Source: an uncultured Pelagibacteraceae bacterium
GTDB lineage: Bacteria > Pseudomonadota > Alphaproteobacteria > Pelagibacterales > Pelagibacteraceae
Reading direction: 5' to 3'
Length of the DNA stretch: 64,000 nucleotides
Assembly (NCBI GenBank): GCA_902622955.1
Contig: CACNRP010000003.1
Coordinates: 29,402-93,401, forward strand
The notes beneath the pieces are model-generated. The model saw only the letters and a list, made by a program, of their open reading frames with translations. It was not told the DNA's origin and did no database searches. Each line of letters starts with the position of its first letter. Within the stretch, counting starts at the first letter, position 1. Both the position numbers and the translations under genes were made by a program. This document shows positions 29,964-42,949 of this stretch, piece by piece.

Positions 29964-30012
29964 GCGAATGATTATTATTCGCTCATTTTTTTTGCGAATG
30001 ATTATTATTCGC
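29964..30012. promoter_or_regulatory. Two tandem Fur-box-like palindromes
   Basis: Identical 19-mers GCGAATGATTATTATTCGC at 29964-29982 and 29994-30012 (30-bp spacing); 13/19 match to GATAATGATAATCATTATC; 47-95 bp upstream of the Cys-rich ORF. Confidence 0.65.
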
Positions 30013-30059
30013 TTACTTTTATTGGAAATTAAATTTTTGAAGTAATAAATTATTTTAGT

Positions 30060-30299
30060 TTAATTTTTTGATTTACTTGCCCACCACTTATCTAAAATAA
30101 AGTACCAAATAGAATTTGCTATTGGTTCAACTATTGCATCTGTTAATGCAATCATAAAAGATACATCCGCAACTAACATTAAAACTGATATAGCAATTAT
30201 AAAATGACCAATTGTATAAATAATTGTTCTTAAAATAGACCCTTTATTATTTTGATAAATATTTCCTGCTGCTTTAAATATGCCGTTGGTAATTTCCAT
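30060..30299 (-). CDS. DUF2061-family membrane protein
   Basis: 79 aa; ILRTIIYTIGHFIIAISVLML...ALTDAIVEPIANSIWYFILDKWW. Confidence 0.8.
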   Translation of the reverse strand: MEITNGIFKAAGNIYQNNKGSILRTIIYTIGHFIIAISVLMLVADVSFMIALTDAIVEPIANSIWYFILDKWWASKSKN

Positions 30300-30895
30300 T
30301 ATTTTTTAAAAGGACTTTCTAGAACACATGCTACAAGATGAATTCTTGCTTGTTCTCCGCCATTAAAAAAATTATGGTATTTAGTGTTGTTTGTTATCCA
30401 TACATTACCATCTGCAGGTAAATGTTTAGCTACATTTTCTATCACCATAGAACAACCTTTGTTAGTTATAATAGGCACATGCAATCTACACTCAGGATCT
30501 TTGTGCCAACTTAACGTTGATCGGGGTTCCTTTAACAACAGCCTTACTCTTCCAAGTTTAAACCTGGAATTTAATGCTTCAAAAACATCTTGAAAATAAG
30601 TTTTTTCAAATTCAGGAACTAATTGAGTGTATTTACTTTCATCAATATCAATGTCTCTTGCAACTTCCTTTCCAGTATCATCTGCAATTGTCCAGTATTT
30701 TCCTCTTACATTATTTCCTTCAATAGATTTTTCATCATTTGGAATTTGATTAACAGGTATTGCACCAAAATGCGTTACCCCAGGTGATTTAAATCTTTTT
30801 TGTTTTAATATTTTTTCTAAATCTAATCTCAATCTAGAAATATTAAATTTTAAATTCGGAACCTTATAAAAATCCTCAAAACTTACAATCGTCAT
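30299..30895 (-). CDS. Aspartyl/asparaginyl beta-hydroxylase-like 2OG-Fe(II) dioxygenase
   Basis: STLSWHKDPECRLHVPI (HxD) ... YHNFFNGGEQARIHLVACV (distal His). Confidence 0.82.
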   Translation of the reverse strand: MTIVSFEDFYKVPNLKFNISRLRLDLEKILKQKRFKSPGVTHFGAIPVNQIPNDEKSIEGNNVRGKYWTIADDTGKEVARDIDIDESKYTQLVPEFEKTYFQDVFEALNSRFKLGRVRLLLKEPRSTLSWHKDPECRLHVPIITNKGCSMVIENVAKHLPADGNVWITNNTKYHNFFNGGEQARIHLVACVLESPFKK

Positions 30896-30922
30896 TATTG
30901 ATAACTTTCTCTTTTCAAAGTG

Positions 30923-33160
<2,238 letters not shown>

Positions 33161-33196
33161 TTTTCTCCTTTTAAATAATTATTCTAGACAATTAGT

Positions 33197-33211
33197 TTAT
33201 AATAATTCTAA
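33197..33211. promoter_or_regulatory. PerR/Irr-like operator 1, katG upstream
   Basis: TTATAATAATTCTAA: one mismatch to PerR box TTATAATNATTATAA. Confidence 0.6.
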
Positions 33212-33229
33212 AAAAGAATGTCAAATAGA

Positions 33230-33244
33230 TTAGAATGATTTTAA
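33230..33244. promoter_or_regulatory. PerR/Irr-like operator 2, katG upstream
   Basis: TTAGAATGATTTTAA: two mismatches to TTATAATNATTATAA. Confidence 0.5.
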
Positions 33245-33254
33245 TGTAAATATG

Positions 33255-33665
33255 TTAATCTTCTAATTTAACAAGAACTTCAACAGATTTTATTTTTTTT
33301 CCAGGAATTGATTTTTGTATGTTGATTGGACCAATGTCTTTATTATCAAGATCAATTAACTTCTCAGCTTTAATATCATAAAAATGATGATGATCAGTTG
33401 TATTTGTATCAAAATATGTTTGGCTAGAATTAATTGGTATTTGTTTTAAATAACCTTTTTTTTCAAAAGCATGAACAGTGTTATAAACTGTAGCAACTGA
33501 TATTTTTTTATCAGTTCGTAAATGTATTTTTTTTGTAAGATCGTTAACTGTAAAGTGAAAAGTTTTGTCTGTTTCAAACAAAACTTCACATATTTTTATT
33601 CTCTGTTTTGTGGGTCTTAGACCTGAATTTCTCAATTTTTTAATATATTTGTCTAAAATTGACAT
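33255..33665 (-). CDS. irr: Fur-superfamily regulator, Irr-like
   Basis: [51 protein letters not shown] (HHH motif typical of Irr). Confidence 0.82.
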   Translation of the reverse strand: MSILDKYIKKLRNSGLRPTKQRIKICEVLFETDKTFHFTVNDLTKKIHLRTDKKISVATVYNTVHAFEKKGYLKQIPINSSQTYFDTNTTDHHHFYDIKAEKLIDLDNKDIGPINIQKSIPGKKIKSVEVLVKLED

Positions 33666-33670
33666 GTTAA

Positions 33671-33685
33671 TTATAATTATTCTAA
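33671..33685. promoter_or_regulatory. PerR/Irr-like operator directly upstream of the Irr-like gene
   Basis: TTATAATTATTCTAA, same motif as the katG site, 6 bp from the start codon at 33665. Confidence 0.6.
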
Positions 33686-33737
33686 ACTATTTCTATATTA
33701 TAATTGCCTTAAATCAAGTATTAAGGGAACTCAAATT

Positions 33738-34238
33738 ATGAAAAAAAACTCATACTCTTACGATGATCTTATAACTTGTGGAAATGGGGATCTTTTTGGA
33801 CCTGGAAATGCAAAATTACCTCTTCCACCAATGCTTATGTTTGACAGAATAACTGAAATCAATGAAAATAACGGAAAATTTAATAAAGGCTTTTTAAAAG
33901 CTGAATTAGATATTAAAGATAATCTCTGGTTTTTTGATTGTCATTTTAAAAAAGATCCAGTTATGCCTGGATGTCTAGGTTTAGATGCTATGTGGCAACT
34001 GGTAGGTTTTTTTCTAGGTTGGTTAGGAAATCCTGGAAAAGGAAGAGCGTTAGGTGTGGGTACTGTAAAATTTACAGGTGAAGTTTTACAGAGTGTAAAA
34101 AATGTAAGATATGAAATAGATATGAAGAAAATTATGTCTCCTGGAGGAACAACTGTTGGGCTTGCAAATGGAATTGTTCTTGCAGATAATAAAAAAATTT
34201 ATTCAGCAGAAAGTTTAAAGGTAGGTTTGTTTAAATAA
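33738..34238 (+). CDS. fabA: 3-hydroxydecanoyl-ACP dehydratase/isomerase
   Basis: [34 protein letters not shown]. Confidence 0.96.
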   Translation: MKKNSYSYDDLITCGNGDLFGPGNAKLPLPPMLMFDRITEINENNGKFNKGFLKAELDIKDNLWFFDCHFKKDPVMPGCLGLDAMWQLVGFFLGWLGNPGKGRALGVGTVKFTGEVLQSVKNVRYEIDMKKIMSPGGTTVGLANGIVLADNKKIYSAESLKVGLFK

Positions 34239-35449
34239 TGAGAAGAGTAGTTATCACCGGTTTAGGGGTAGTTTCTTGCTTAGGGAATAATCAAGAAGAG
34301 GTTCATAAATCTTTGTTAAATTCAAAATCAGGAATTTCTTTTGCGGAAGAATATAAAGAGCATAATTTAAAAAGCCATGTTCATGGTAAACCAAATATCA
34401 AACTAGAGGATCATATTGATAGAAAAACAATTAGATTTATGGGTTCAGGATCAGCTTATAATTATATTGCTATGAAAGAAGCTATTGAAGATTCTGGATT
34501 AGAAGAAAGTGAAGTAAGTAATTTTAAAACCGGGATTGTAATGGGTTCAGGTGGCCCATCAATTGAAAACGTAATACTTGCGGCTGACAAAACAAGAGCT
34601 AAAACTCCAAAACTAATGGGGCCCTTTATTGTTCCAAGAACAATGGCCAGTACTGCCTCAGCAACACTTGCTGTCCCATTTAAAATTAAAGGGACTAACT
34701 ACACAATGAGCTCTGCTTGTGCAACAAGTGGACACTGTATTGGAAATTCAATGGAATTGATTCAAATGGGTAAACAAGATGTTGTTTTTGCTGGAGGAAG
34801 TGAAGAAGTTCACTGGGCAATGACAGCCATGTTTGATGCGATGACAGCTTTATCATCAAAATATAATGATGCTCCAGAAACAGCATCTAGAGCATATGAT
34901 AAAACGAGAGATGGTTTTGTAATTGCTGGTGGCGCAGGCGTTTTGGTACTTGAAGAATATGAACATGCTAAAGCAAGAGGAGCAAAAATATATGCAGAAT
35001 TAACTGGTTATGGAGCAACCTCAGATGGATACGATATGGTAGCTCCATCTGGCGAGGGAGCTGTGAGATGTATGCAGATGGCAATGTCTACAACTAAAAA
35101 TAAAATTGACTATATCAATACTCATGGAACATCCACTCCAGTGGGAGATATCACTGAGTTAAACGCTATTAAAAATACCTTTGGAGACAATATTCCAAAA
35201 ATTAGTTCAACTAAATCTTTATCAGGACATCCTTTAGGTGCTGCTTCAGTGCATGAAGCAATTTATTGTTTAATAATGATGAAAAACAATTTTGTTGCTG
35301 GCTCTGCAAATATAACAGACATGGATGATGACGCTAAAAAATTTCCAATAGTTTCCAAAACTGAAACGGGGGCAACTTTAAATACAGTTATGTCAAATAG
35401 CTTTGGTTTTGGTGGAACAAATGCTGCTTTAATTTTTGAAAAGGTTTGA
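34238..35449 (+). CDS. fabB: Beta-ketoacyl-ACP synthase I
   Basis: [17 protein letters not shown] active site; [14 protein letters not shown]. Confidence 0.96.
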   Translation: MRRVVITGLGVVSCLGNNQEEVHKSLLNSKSGISFAEEYKEHNLKSHVHGKPNIKLEDHIDRKTIRFMGSGSAYNYIAMKEAIEDSGLEESEVSNFKTGIVMGSGGPSIENVILAADKTRAKTPKLMGPFIVPRTMASTASATLAVPFKIKGTNYTMSSACATSGHCIGNSMELIQMGKQDVVFAGGSEEVHWAMTAMFDAMTALSSKYNDAPETASRAYDKTRDGFVIAGGAGVLVLEEYEHAKARGAKIYAELTGYGATSDGYDMVAPSGEGAVRCMQMAMSTTKNKIDYINTHGTSTPVGDITELNAIKNTFGDNIPKISSTKSLSGHPLGAASVHEAIYCLIMMKNNFVAGSANITDMDDDAKKFPIVSKTETGATLNTVMSNSFGFGGTNAALIFEKV

Positions 35450-35452
35450 TTA

Positions 35453-36238
35453 ATGAGTTTGATGAAAGGTAAAAAAGGATTAATCATGGGTGTTGCCAAT
35501 GAAAGATCTATTGCCTGGGGCATTTCTCAAAAACTTGCAGAAGCTGGAGCTGAGTTAGCATTTACATATTTAGGTGATGCTCTTAAAAAAAGAGTAATTC
35601 CTTTAGCAGAAAAATTAAATTCGAAAGTTACATTTAGTTGTGATGTTGAAAAAAAAGAAGAAGTAGTAAAATTATTTGAGGATATCAAATCTCAATGGGG
35701 TGAAATTGATTTTGTAGTTCATGCAGTTGCTTTTTCAGATAAATCAGAGTTATCAGGTGAATATTTAAATACCACAAGAGAAAACTTTTTAAGAAGTATG
35801 TTAATTTCTTGTTTTTCATTCACTGAAGTAGCAAAAGAAGCTTCTAAAGTAATGAAAGAAGGCGGAAGTTTATTAACTTTAACTTATGAATCTACTAAAG
35901 CAATTCCGAATTATAACGTAATGGGTGTTTGTAAATCTGCTCTTGAAGCTAGTGTTAAGTATCTTGCAAGAGATTTAGGAGCTAAAGGTATGAGAGTAAA
36001 TGCAATCAGTGCTGGGCCTATTAAAACACTGGCAGCTTCTGCAATTGGAGATGCGAAATTCCTTTATAAGTGGAATGAAGACCATTCTTTTCTTAAGAGA
36101 AATGTAGATATTAATGATGTTGGAAATTCAGCATTATATTTATTAAGTAACCTCGCAAATGGAGTTACTGGCGAAATTCACTATGTAGATGCTGGATATA
36201 ACAAAGTTGGGATGCCCGACCCAAAGAATATTAGCTAA
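35453..36238 (+). CDS. fabI: Enoyl-ACP reductase (NADH)
   Basis: GLIMGVANERSIAWGISQKLAEAGAELAFTY; SAGPIKTLAAS. Confidence 0.96.
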   Translation: MSLMKGKKGLIMGVANERSIAWGISQKLAEAGAELAFTYLGDALKKRVIPLAEKLNSKVTFSCDVEKKEEVVKLFEDIKSQWGEIDFVVHAVAFSDKSELSGEYLNTTRENFLRSMLISCFSFTEVAKEASKVMKEGGSLLTLTYESTKAIPNYNVMGVCKSALEASVKYLARDLGAKGMRVNAISAGPIKTLAASAIGDAKFLYKWNEDHSFLKRNVDINDVGNSALYLLSNLANGVTGEIHYVDAGYNKVGMPDPKNIS

Positions 36239-36250
36239 ATTAAATTAAAA

Positions 36251-36284
36251 AAACCCCCAGAACTCTCATTCCAGGGGTTTAAAA
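36251..36284. terminator. Bidirectional intrinsic terminator between convergent fabI and pnp
   Basis: AAACCCC (36251-36257) / GGGGTTT (36274-36280), A-rich and T-rich flanks. Confidence 0.8.
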
Positions 36285-36303
36285 TTTAAATTTAAACTAT
36301 TAA

Positions 36304-38376
36304 TTATTCAGTGGCTTGTTTCATAGAAAGCTTAACTTTACCTCTATCGAAACCAATTACTTTGACTTTTACTTCGTCGCCTTCTTTGACAACGTCAGTT
36401 ACTTTAGCAACTCTCTTATCTGCAAGTTCTGAGATATGAACCAGTCCATCTTGTTTTCCTAGGAAATTAACAAATGCACCAAACTCCATGATCTTCATCA
36501 CTTTACCTGAATAAATTTTATTCAATTCAGCTTTTGCTGTGATGTCTTTAATCATCTGCATTGCAATGTTTCTAGACTCTTCATCGGGAGCGGCAACTGT
36601 TACTACACCTTCATCATTTACATCCACTTTTGCACCCGATTTTTCAACAATTTCTCTGATCGTTGCACCACCTTTTCCAATGACAGCAGCGATGTCTTTT
36701 TTATCTACATTAACTTGTTCCATTTTTGGAGTGTGCTTTCCAACATCAGATCTTGAAGCTGATAATGCTTTATTCATTTCTCCTAAAATATGAACTCTTC
36801 CATCTTTAGCTTGGCTTAATGCTTGCTCCATAATTTCAAATGTAATACCTGTAATTTTAATATCCATCTGAAGAGAAGTAATTCCATCTTTAGTTCCAGC
36901 AACTTTAAAGTCCATATCACCTAGGTGATCTTCATCACCTAAAATATCTGACAGAACACTAAAATCATCGCCTTCTTTAATTAATCCCATAGCAATACCT
37001 GCAACCGGCTCCTTAATCGGTACTCCTGCGTCCATTAATGCTAATGATGTTCCACAAACAGTAGCCATTGAAGAAGAACCATTAGACTCAGTAATCTCTG
37101 AAACTACTCTGAAAGTATATGGAAATGCTTCTTTTGTAGGTAATGAAGAATTGATTGCTCTCCATGCTAATTTACCATGACCAATTTCTCTTCTACCAGT
37201 TCCAATTCTACCAGTTTCTCCAACTGAAAATGGAGGAAAGTTATAGTGAAGCATAAATCGCTCTCTTTGTAATCCATCTAAACTTTCAATTCTTTGCTCA
37301 TCATCAGATGTCCCTAAAGTTGCAACAACAATTGCTTGAGTTTCCCCCCTAGTAAATAATGCAGAACCATGTGCTCTTGGTAGAACACTAACTTCACATT
37401 CGATAGGTCTTACATCTGATAAGCCTCTACCATCAATTCTATTTTTGTTTTTTAGAATATCAGTTCTAACAATTGATTTTTCAAGAATTTTTAACTGACT
37501 GTTAACATCTAGATCGGTGTAATTTTCATCTTCCTCATAAAGCTTTTTGGCTTTATCAGTAATCTCTGAAATTTGATTTGATCTATCTTGTTTATCTCTA
37601 GTTGCAAAAGCTTTCTTAAGATCTTCTGTAAAAGTTTCTTCAAGTTTTTTCTTAACTTCTGATAGATCTTTCTTTTCAACAGTCCACTCAGATTTTCTGC
37701 ATTCTTTTGCAAGTTCCTCGATCATTTCAATCACTGGAACAAATCCCTCATGACCAAATTTCACTGCATTTAACATTTCTTCTTCTGTTAAACCATTAGC
37801 TTCAGACTCAACCATAAGCACGGCGTCTTTTGTACCTGCTACAACTAAATCTAATTTTGATTTTTCTAAGTCTACTTTAGATGGGTTTAAAACATATTTT
37901 CCATTTATAAAACCAACTCTTGAAGCACCTACAGGACCCATAAATGGCATTCCTGAAATAGCTAAAGCTGCTGAAGATGCAGTGATTGATAAAATGTCTG
38001 GTTCATTTTCTTTATCGTATGAAATTACTGTTGGTAATAACTGAACTTCATTTTTAAATTCATCTGGAAACAAAGGTCTGATTGGTCTGTCAATTAATCT
38101 AGAGATTAATGTTTCGCTCTCAGTTGGTCTTGCTTCTCTTTTAAAATATCCACCTGGAATTTTTCCAGCTGCATAATATTTTTCTTGGTAATTTACAGAT
38201 AATGGAAAGTAATCAATTTCAGGATTTACTTTTTTTGCTCCTACTACTGTTGCTAGTACAACTGTCTCTCCACATGTTGCGATTATTGCACCGTCTGCCT
38301 GCCTTGCTACTTTACCTGTTTCTAAACTTATCTTCTTTCCTGCTACTTCAATTTCCTTCTTGTATACTTTAAACAT
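36304..38376 (-). CDS. pnp: Polyribonucleotide nucleotidyltransferase
   Basis: 690 aa; RNase PH domains, KH ([12 protein letters not shown]) and S1 ([18 protein letters not shown]). Confidence 0.98.
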   Translation of the reverse strand: MFKVYKKEIEVAGKKISLETGKVARQADGAIIATCGETVVLATVVGAKKVNPEIDYFPLSVNYQEKYYAAGKIPGGYFKREARPTESETLISRLIDRPIRPLFPDEFKNEVQLLPTVISYDKENEPDILSITASSAALAISGMPFMGPVGASRVGFINGKYVLNPSKVDLEKSKLDLVVAGTKDAVLMVESEANGLTEEEMLNAVKFGHEGFVPVIEMIEELAKECRKSEWTVEKKDLSEVKKKLEETFTEDLKKAFATRDKQDRSNQISEITDKAKKLYEEDENYTDLDVNSQLKILEKSIVRTDILKNKNRIDGRGLSDVRPIECEVSVLPRAHGSALFTRGETQAIVVATLGTSDDEQRIESLDGLQRERFMLHYNFPPFSVGETGRIGTGRREIGHGKLAWRAINSSLPTKEAFPYTFRVVSEITESNGSSSMATVCGTSLALMDAGVPIKEPVAGIAMGLIKEGDDFSVLSDILGDEDHLGDMDFKVAGTKDGITSLQMDIKITGITFEIMEQALSQAKDGRVHILGEMNKALSASRSDVGKHTPKMEQVNVDKKDIAAVIGKGGATIREIVEKSGAKVDVNDEGVVTVAAPDEESRNIAMQMIKDITAKAELNKIYSGKVMKIMEFGAFVNFLGKQDGLVHISELADKRVAKVTDVVKEGDEVKVKVIGFDRGKVKLSMKQATE

Positions 38377-38423
38377 TTCATTTCCATTTCGTTTCGTTTC
38401 GTTCGTTTCGTTCCATTCCGTTC
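38377..38423. repeat. Imperfect GAAAC/GAAAT short tandem repeat in the pnp leader
   Basis: mRNA-sense GAACGGAATGGAACGAAACGAACGAAACGAAACGAAATGGAAATGAA immediately before the pnp ATG. Confidence 0.75.
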
Positions 38424-38438
38424 TATCTATCTTGACTT

Positions 38439-38687
38439 CTATTTTCTTAAATTCAATTTCGACAGTACATTTTTGTAAGAATCCATTTTATTTTTCTTTA
38501 GGTATTCTAACAATTTCTTTCTTCTATTGACTGCTCTCAACAATCCGACGGATGAATGTTTGTCCTTTTTGAATTGCTTAATATGTTTAGAGAGAGTTTC
38601 AATTTTCTCTGTTAGCAAAGCGATCTGTATCTCTGAAGATCCAGTGTCTTTATCATGCATTGCTAATTCTTGCGCCTTTTTGTTCAT
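38439..38687 (-). CDS. rpsO: 30S ribosomal protein S15
   Basis: [52 protein letters not shown]. Confidence 0.97.
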   Translation of the reverse strand: MNKKAQELAMHDKDTGSSEIQIALLTEKIETLSKHIKQFKKDKHSSVGLLRAVNRRKKLLEYLKKNKMDSYKNVLSKLNLRK

Positions 38688-38699
38688 GCCTCTTTCTTC

Positions 38700-39068
38700 C
38701 TATTTATTTGTTTGTTTTATTAAGTTTTCTATTTTTTCCGCATACTCGAAAGACTCGTCTTTTCTAAAAAGTAATTTTGGTAAAAATTTCATAACCACTT
38801 TTTGTGATAAAATTTTTCTAATTAAAAATGAGTATTCTTTTAAAACATTAATTGTTTCCTCCGCATCTTTTCCACCCAATGGAAGAACGTAAGCTTTCGC
38901 AATTTTTAAATCTGGACTCATTTTAACTTCAGTAACTGTTATAGTATTCGTTTCTAAATTTGGAACCTTAGCCTCATTTCTTATAAAAATCATACTTAAA
39001 GACTGCTTGATCATTTCCCCTACTCTAAGCTGTCTTTGAGATACTGGTTTTCCTATTCTATCTGCCAT
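38700..39068 (-). CDS. rbfA: Ribosome-binding factor A
   Basis: SQRQLRVGEMIKQSLSMIF; position between infB and rpsO. Confidence 0.92.
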   Translation of the reverse strand: MADRIGKPVSQRQLRVGEMIKQSLSMIFIRNEAKVPNLETNTITVTEVKMSPDLKIAKAYVLPLGGKDAEETINVLKEYSFLIRKILSQKVVMKFLPKLLFRKDESFEYAEKIENLIKQTNK

Positions 39069-41287
39069 TAAATTGACCTTTCTGTAGATGTAACACTAAA
39101 TGCTTCTATTGTGTCGTTTTTTTGAAAATCCATATAATCTTTTAATGTAATTCCACATTCTTGGCCGTCACTTACTTGTTTTACTTGGTTTTTTTCTCTA
39201 AATATTGTGGAAACTTTTCCAGTATAGATAATAGTACCATCTCTAATAATTCTGACATCTGAAGTGCTATTAATCTCTCCTTCAGTTACTTTAGAACCAG
39301 CAACCTTTCCAGCACCTGAAACTTTAAATATTTCCAAAATTTGTGCTGTACCAGTAATTTTTTCTTGAACATCGGGTGCTAATAATCCTGACATTTTTTG
39401 TTTAATATAATCCAAAACTTCATAAATAATATTGTAAGAAGAAATTTTAATTTTTTCGTTTTCAGCAAGTTTTTTTGCTTCTTTACTTGGCTTAACATTA
39501 AAAGCTATTAAAACTGCATTTGATGCTTTAGCTAATGTAACATCAGTTTCAGTTACCATTCCAATATCTGCTAAAATTATTTTTGGTTTTACTTCATCAT
39601 GCTTAATTTGATTAATTGCATTTTTAATTGCTTCCGATGATCCATGTACATCTGATTTAATAATTAAATTAAGCTCTTCTGTAGATTTATCAGAAAAAGC
39701 AGAATCTTGAGTTGCAAATGTAAGAGGATTTTTTCCATCTTTGCTTTCTTGTGCTCTATTTTCGCTCAATGACTTAGCTTCTTTTTCTGTATCAAGAACA
39801 ATAAAATCATCTCCAGCTTTTGCAGCACCATTTATTCCCAAAATTTCAACAGGAGTAGATGGTAAAGCCTCATTAATATTTTTTCCTTTGTCATTAATAA
39901 TAGCTCTAATTTTTCCCCATTTTAAACCACTCACAAAAAAATCACCTCTTCTTAGTGTTCCAGTTGTTACGATTATATTTGCAACAGGACCTCTACCTAC
40001 ATCAATTTTTGATTCTAAAACTATACCAGTAGCTTTAGATTCATAATCTGTTTTAAGATCTAAGATTTCTGCTTGAAGGATTATAGACTCTACTAATTTA
40101 TCTAAGTTTTGTTTTGTTTTAGTTGAGATTTCAACCATTAGAGTATCACCAGATAAATCCTCTGCTATTAACTCATGTTCTAATAATTGGTTTTTAATTT
40201 TCTGAGGATCTGCCTCTGGTAAATCACATTTATTTATTGCTACAACAATTGGAACATTCGCTGCTTTTGCATGTTTAATAGACTCGATAGTTTGAGGTTT
40301 AACTCCATCATCAGCAGCAACTACTAAAACAACTACATCTGTTAATTTTGAACCTCTTGCTCTCATCTCTGTAAAAGCAGCATGGCCCGGTGTATCAATA
40401 AATGTTAATTTATTATCTTGGCTTTTAATTTGATAAGCTCCAATATGTTGAGTTATTCCACCAAATTCTCCTGAAACTACGTTTGCACTTCTGAGTACAT
40501 CTAGTACTGATGTCTTACCATGATCAACATGACCCATAACAGTAACTATGGGTGGTCGATTTTTTAAATTTTCAGTTCTTGATGCTTTAATTTTTTGAAT
40601 TATTTCTTCTGCTTTTTCCTCTCTTATCGGATTATGACCAAATTCTTTTACTAAATACTCAGCCGTATCTGCAGCTAATGTTTGATTGATAGTTACTGTA
40701 ACTCCCATTCCAAATAAGTGCTTTATCACACTGCTTGATTGCTCAGCCATTCTATTCGCAAGTTCTCGAACAGTAATTGCCTCTGGTATATTTACTTCTC
40801 GCTTTATAGGTTTCAAATTTTCTTGAGAATCATCTTTCGTTGCATTTTTAATTTCTTTCTGTCTAGCTCTTTTTACTGACGCCAAACTTCTTTGCTTTGC
40901 ATCAATCTCGTCACTTAATGCTCTTGATACAGTTAACTTTAATTCCCTTTTCTTAGCTCCTGCTTTTAAGGTTTTTCGATCTTTACTTTCACTGTCTCCC
41001 TTTAGTCTTTTTGTTGCTCTTTGTTCTGCTAGTTTTCTCTTCTCAAAATCATTTGTTATAGGTGGTGATTTAGAATTAAATGAGGGTTTTAGAGGTGCAC
41101 CTCTATTAAATGTAGAGTTAGGTCTTGGCTTACTTGTAGTAGGTCTATAAGAACCGCCTCTAGATGTAAATCTGCCAGTTTGTTTTCCAATTACTACGGA
41201 GTTTTTTCCTTGGGTTTTTGCAATCTCAATGTTCTTGATTGATTTTTTGGCTGAGCCTGAAATTGTTAATTTTGTTTTTTTTTCCAT
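39068..41287 (-). CDS. infB: Translation initiation factor IF-2
   Basis: [40 protein letters not shown]. Confidence 0.98.
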   Translation of the reverse strand: MEKKTKLTISGSAKKSIKNIEIAKTQGKNSVVIGKQTGRFTSRGGSYRPTTSKPRPNSTFNRGAPLKPSFNSKSPPITNDFEKRKLAEQRATKRLKGDSESKDRKTLKAGAKKRELKLTVSRALSDEIDAKQRSLASVKRARQKEIKNATKDDSQENLKPIKREVNIPEAITVRELANRMAEQSSSVIKHLFGMGVTVTINQTLAADTAEYLVKEFGHNPIREEKAEEIIQKIKASRTENLKNRPPIVTVMGHVDHGKTSVLDVLRSANVVSGEFGGITQHIGAYQIKSQDNKLTFIDTPGHAAFTEMRARGSKLTDVVVLVVAADDGVKPQTIESIKHAKAANVPIVVAINKCDLPEADPQKIKNQLLEHELIAEDLSGDTLMVEISTKTKQNLDKLVESIILQAEILDLKTDYESKATGIVLESKIDVGRGPVANIIVTTGTLRRGDFFVSGLKWGKIRAIINDKGKNINEALPSTPVEILGINGAAKAGDDFIVLDTEKEAKSLSENRAQESKDGKNPLTFATQDSAFSDKSTEELNLIIKSDVHGSSEAIKNAINQIKHDEVKPKIILADIGMVTETDVTLAKASNAVLIAFNVKPSKEAKKLAENEKIKISSYNIIYEVLDYIKQKMSGLLAPDVQEKITGTAQILEIFKVSGAGKVAGSKVTEGEINSTSDVRIIRDGTIIYTGKVSTIFREKNQVKQVSDGQECGITLKDYMDFQKNDTIEAFSVTSTERSI

Positions 41288-41297
41288 ACCTCATCAC

Positions 41298-42851
41298 TCA
41301 ATCTTTATAAACAATATTTCGAGCAGACATTACTAATTCATCCGCTTCTTCTTTTGATAATGCAAAATCCTCAAGATAACCATGAATTTTAACCCTCTCA
41401 CCTTTAACCACGTCAAATCCTCCAGTTAATTCATCAGATGCTAAATCTGCAAAATCCTCTAGTGTTAAAATTTTTTGCTCTCCAAGTGTTACTAGCATTC
41501 CTGGAGTTAATCCTTTTAGATTAATCAAAGAATCCTCGAGACCCAATTCTTTTATCCTCTGAGAAATATCTTCTTGATCTTTTACGTGAAACTCTTTAGC
41601 CCTTTCTATTAACGCTTTAGCAGTATCTCCCTCGATGCCTTCAATCTTCATTAAGCTTTCCACTGAACTATCTTTGATGTCGTCGATAGTTGAAAACCCT
41701 TCCGCAACAAGTAATTGACCTAATGTTTCATCTAATTCCAAATTTTTAACAAAATTTTCAGTTTTTTCTTTAAATTCTAACTGTCTTCTCTCAGAATCCT
41801 CCGCGTCAGTCATTATGTTTATTTCATAATTTAAAAGTTTAGTTGCAAGTCTTACATTTTGACCTCTTCTTCCAATTGCTTTGCTCAAATTATCCTCGGT
41901 TAAAATTACATCAAGTTTTTTTCTTTCGTCATCAACATTCACTCTTTGAACTTCTGCGGGTGATAAAGCATTTGAAACTAAGATTGCTGGATCTTCTGAC
42001 CAATTTACTATATCGATTTTCTCTCCTTGAAGTTCATTCACTACAGCTTGAACTCTTGATCCTCTCATTCCCACACATGCACCAACAGGGTCTAAAGATG
42101 TATCAACTGCTTTTACACATATTTTTGCTCTACTTCCAGGATCTCTAGAAGAAGATTTAATTTCTATTAATCCATCATAAATTTCTGGAACTTCTTGAAC
42201 AAAAAGTTTTTCCATAAATTTAGGGTGTGCTCTAGATAAAAAAATTTGTTGTCCTCTTGGCTCTCTTCTTACATCATAACAATAAGCTTTAATTCGATCA
42301 CCAGCTTTAATATTTTCACGAGGAATTAGCTCATTTTTTTGTATTATAGCTTCAGTTCTACCTAAATCCACAATCACGTTTCCAAATTCTAATCTCTTAA
42401 CAATCCCACTTAAAATTGTATCTTTCTTATCAATAAAATCATTAAATTGTCTTTCTCTTTCTGCCTCTCTTACGTTAAAACTTATTACTTGTTTTGCGGT
42501 TTGAGCAGCTATACGCCCAAAATCAAAAGAGGGAAGTGGTTGTAATACTTCGTCACCAATAGATTTATCTTTATTAATTTCATTTAAACTTATTGCATCC
42601 TCTAATTTTATTTCAGTATTAGCATTTTCTGGATTTTCACAGATAACTAATCTTCTGAAAAGCTCAATGTCTCCATTATCTCTATTTATAGAAACCTTAA
42701 TTTCATTTTCCTGACCAAATTTTGATTTAGCTGCTTTTGCAATTCCTGTTTCCATGGAACTTATAATTAATTCTTTATCAATTGATTTTTCCAAAGCTAC
42801 AGCTTCAGCAATTCTTAATAATTCAAGTTTGTCAGCTCTTTTATTTAACAT
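41298..42851 (-). CDS. nusA: Transcription termination/antitermination factor NusA
   Basis: S1 + KH domains; DPVGACVGMRGSRVQAVVNELQGEKIDIV; C-terminal acidic HhH repeats. Confidence 0.97.
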   Translation of the reverse strand: MLNKRADKLELLRIAEAVALEKSIDKELIISSMETGIAKAAKSKFGQENEIKVSINRDNGDIELFRRLVICENPENANTEIKLEDAISLNEINKDKSIGDEVLQPLPSFDFGRIAAQTAKQVISFNVREAERERQFNDFIDKKDTILSGIVKRLEFGNVIVDLGRTEAIIQKNELIPRENIKAGDRIKAYCYDVRREPRGQQIFLSRAHPKFMEKLFVQEVPEIYDGLIEIKSSSRDPGSRAKICVKAVDTSLDPVGACVGMRGSRVQAVVNELQGEKIDIVNWSEDPAILVSNALSPAEVQRVNVDDERKKLDVILTEDNLSKAIGRRGQNVRLATKLLNYEINIMTDAEDSERRQLEFKEKTENFVKNLELDETLGQLLVAEGFSTIDDIKDSSVESLMKIEGIEGDTAKALIERAKEFHVKDQEDISQRIKELGLEDSLINLKGLTPGMLVTLGEQKILTLEDFADLASDELTGGFDVVKGERVKIHGYLEDFALSKEEADELVMSARNIVYKD

Positions 42852-42862
42852 ATTTTAATTAC

Positions 42863-42892
42863 TCCAAAAAAAAATGGGCTAAAGCCCATTTT
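42863..42892 (-). terminator. Intrinsic terminator/attenuator between metK and nusA
   Basis: Minus strand AAAATGGGC-TTTA-GCCCATTTTTTTTT, followed at once by GGAGTAATTAAAATATG (nusA RBS/start). Confidence 0.85.
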
Positions 42893-42949
42893 GTAAAGGT
42901 CAACAATGTACAGGCAATATAGTAAAATTTTTTTTTAATTCAACAGAAA

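Noticed and set aside
29964-30012. Could the two identical 19-mers be a mini-CRISPR or a mobile repeat?
   Set aside because: Only two copies, 11-bp spacer, palindromic, no cas genes; Fur-like operators fit better.
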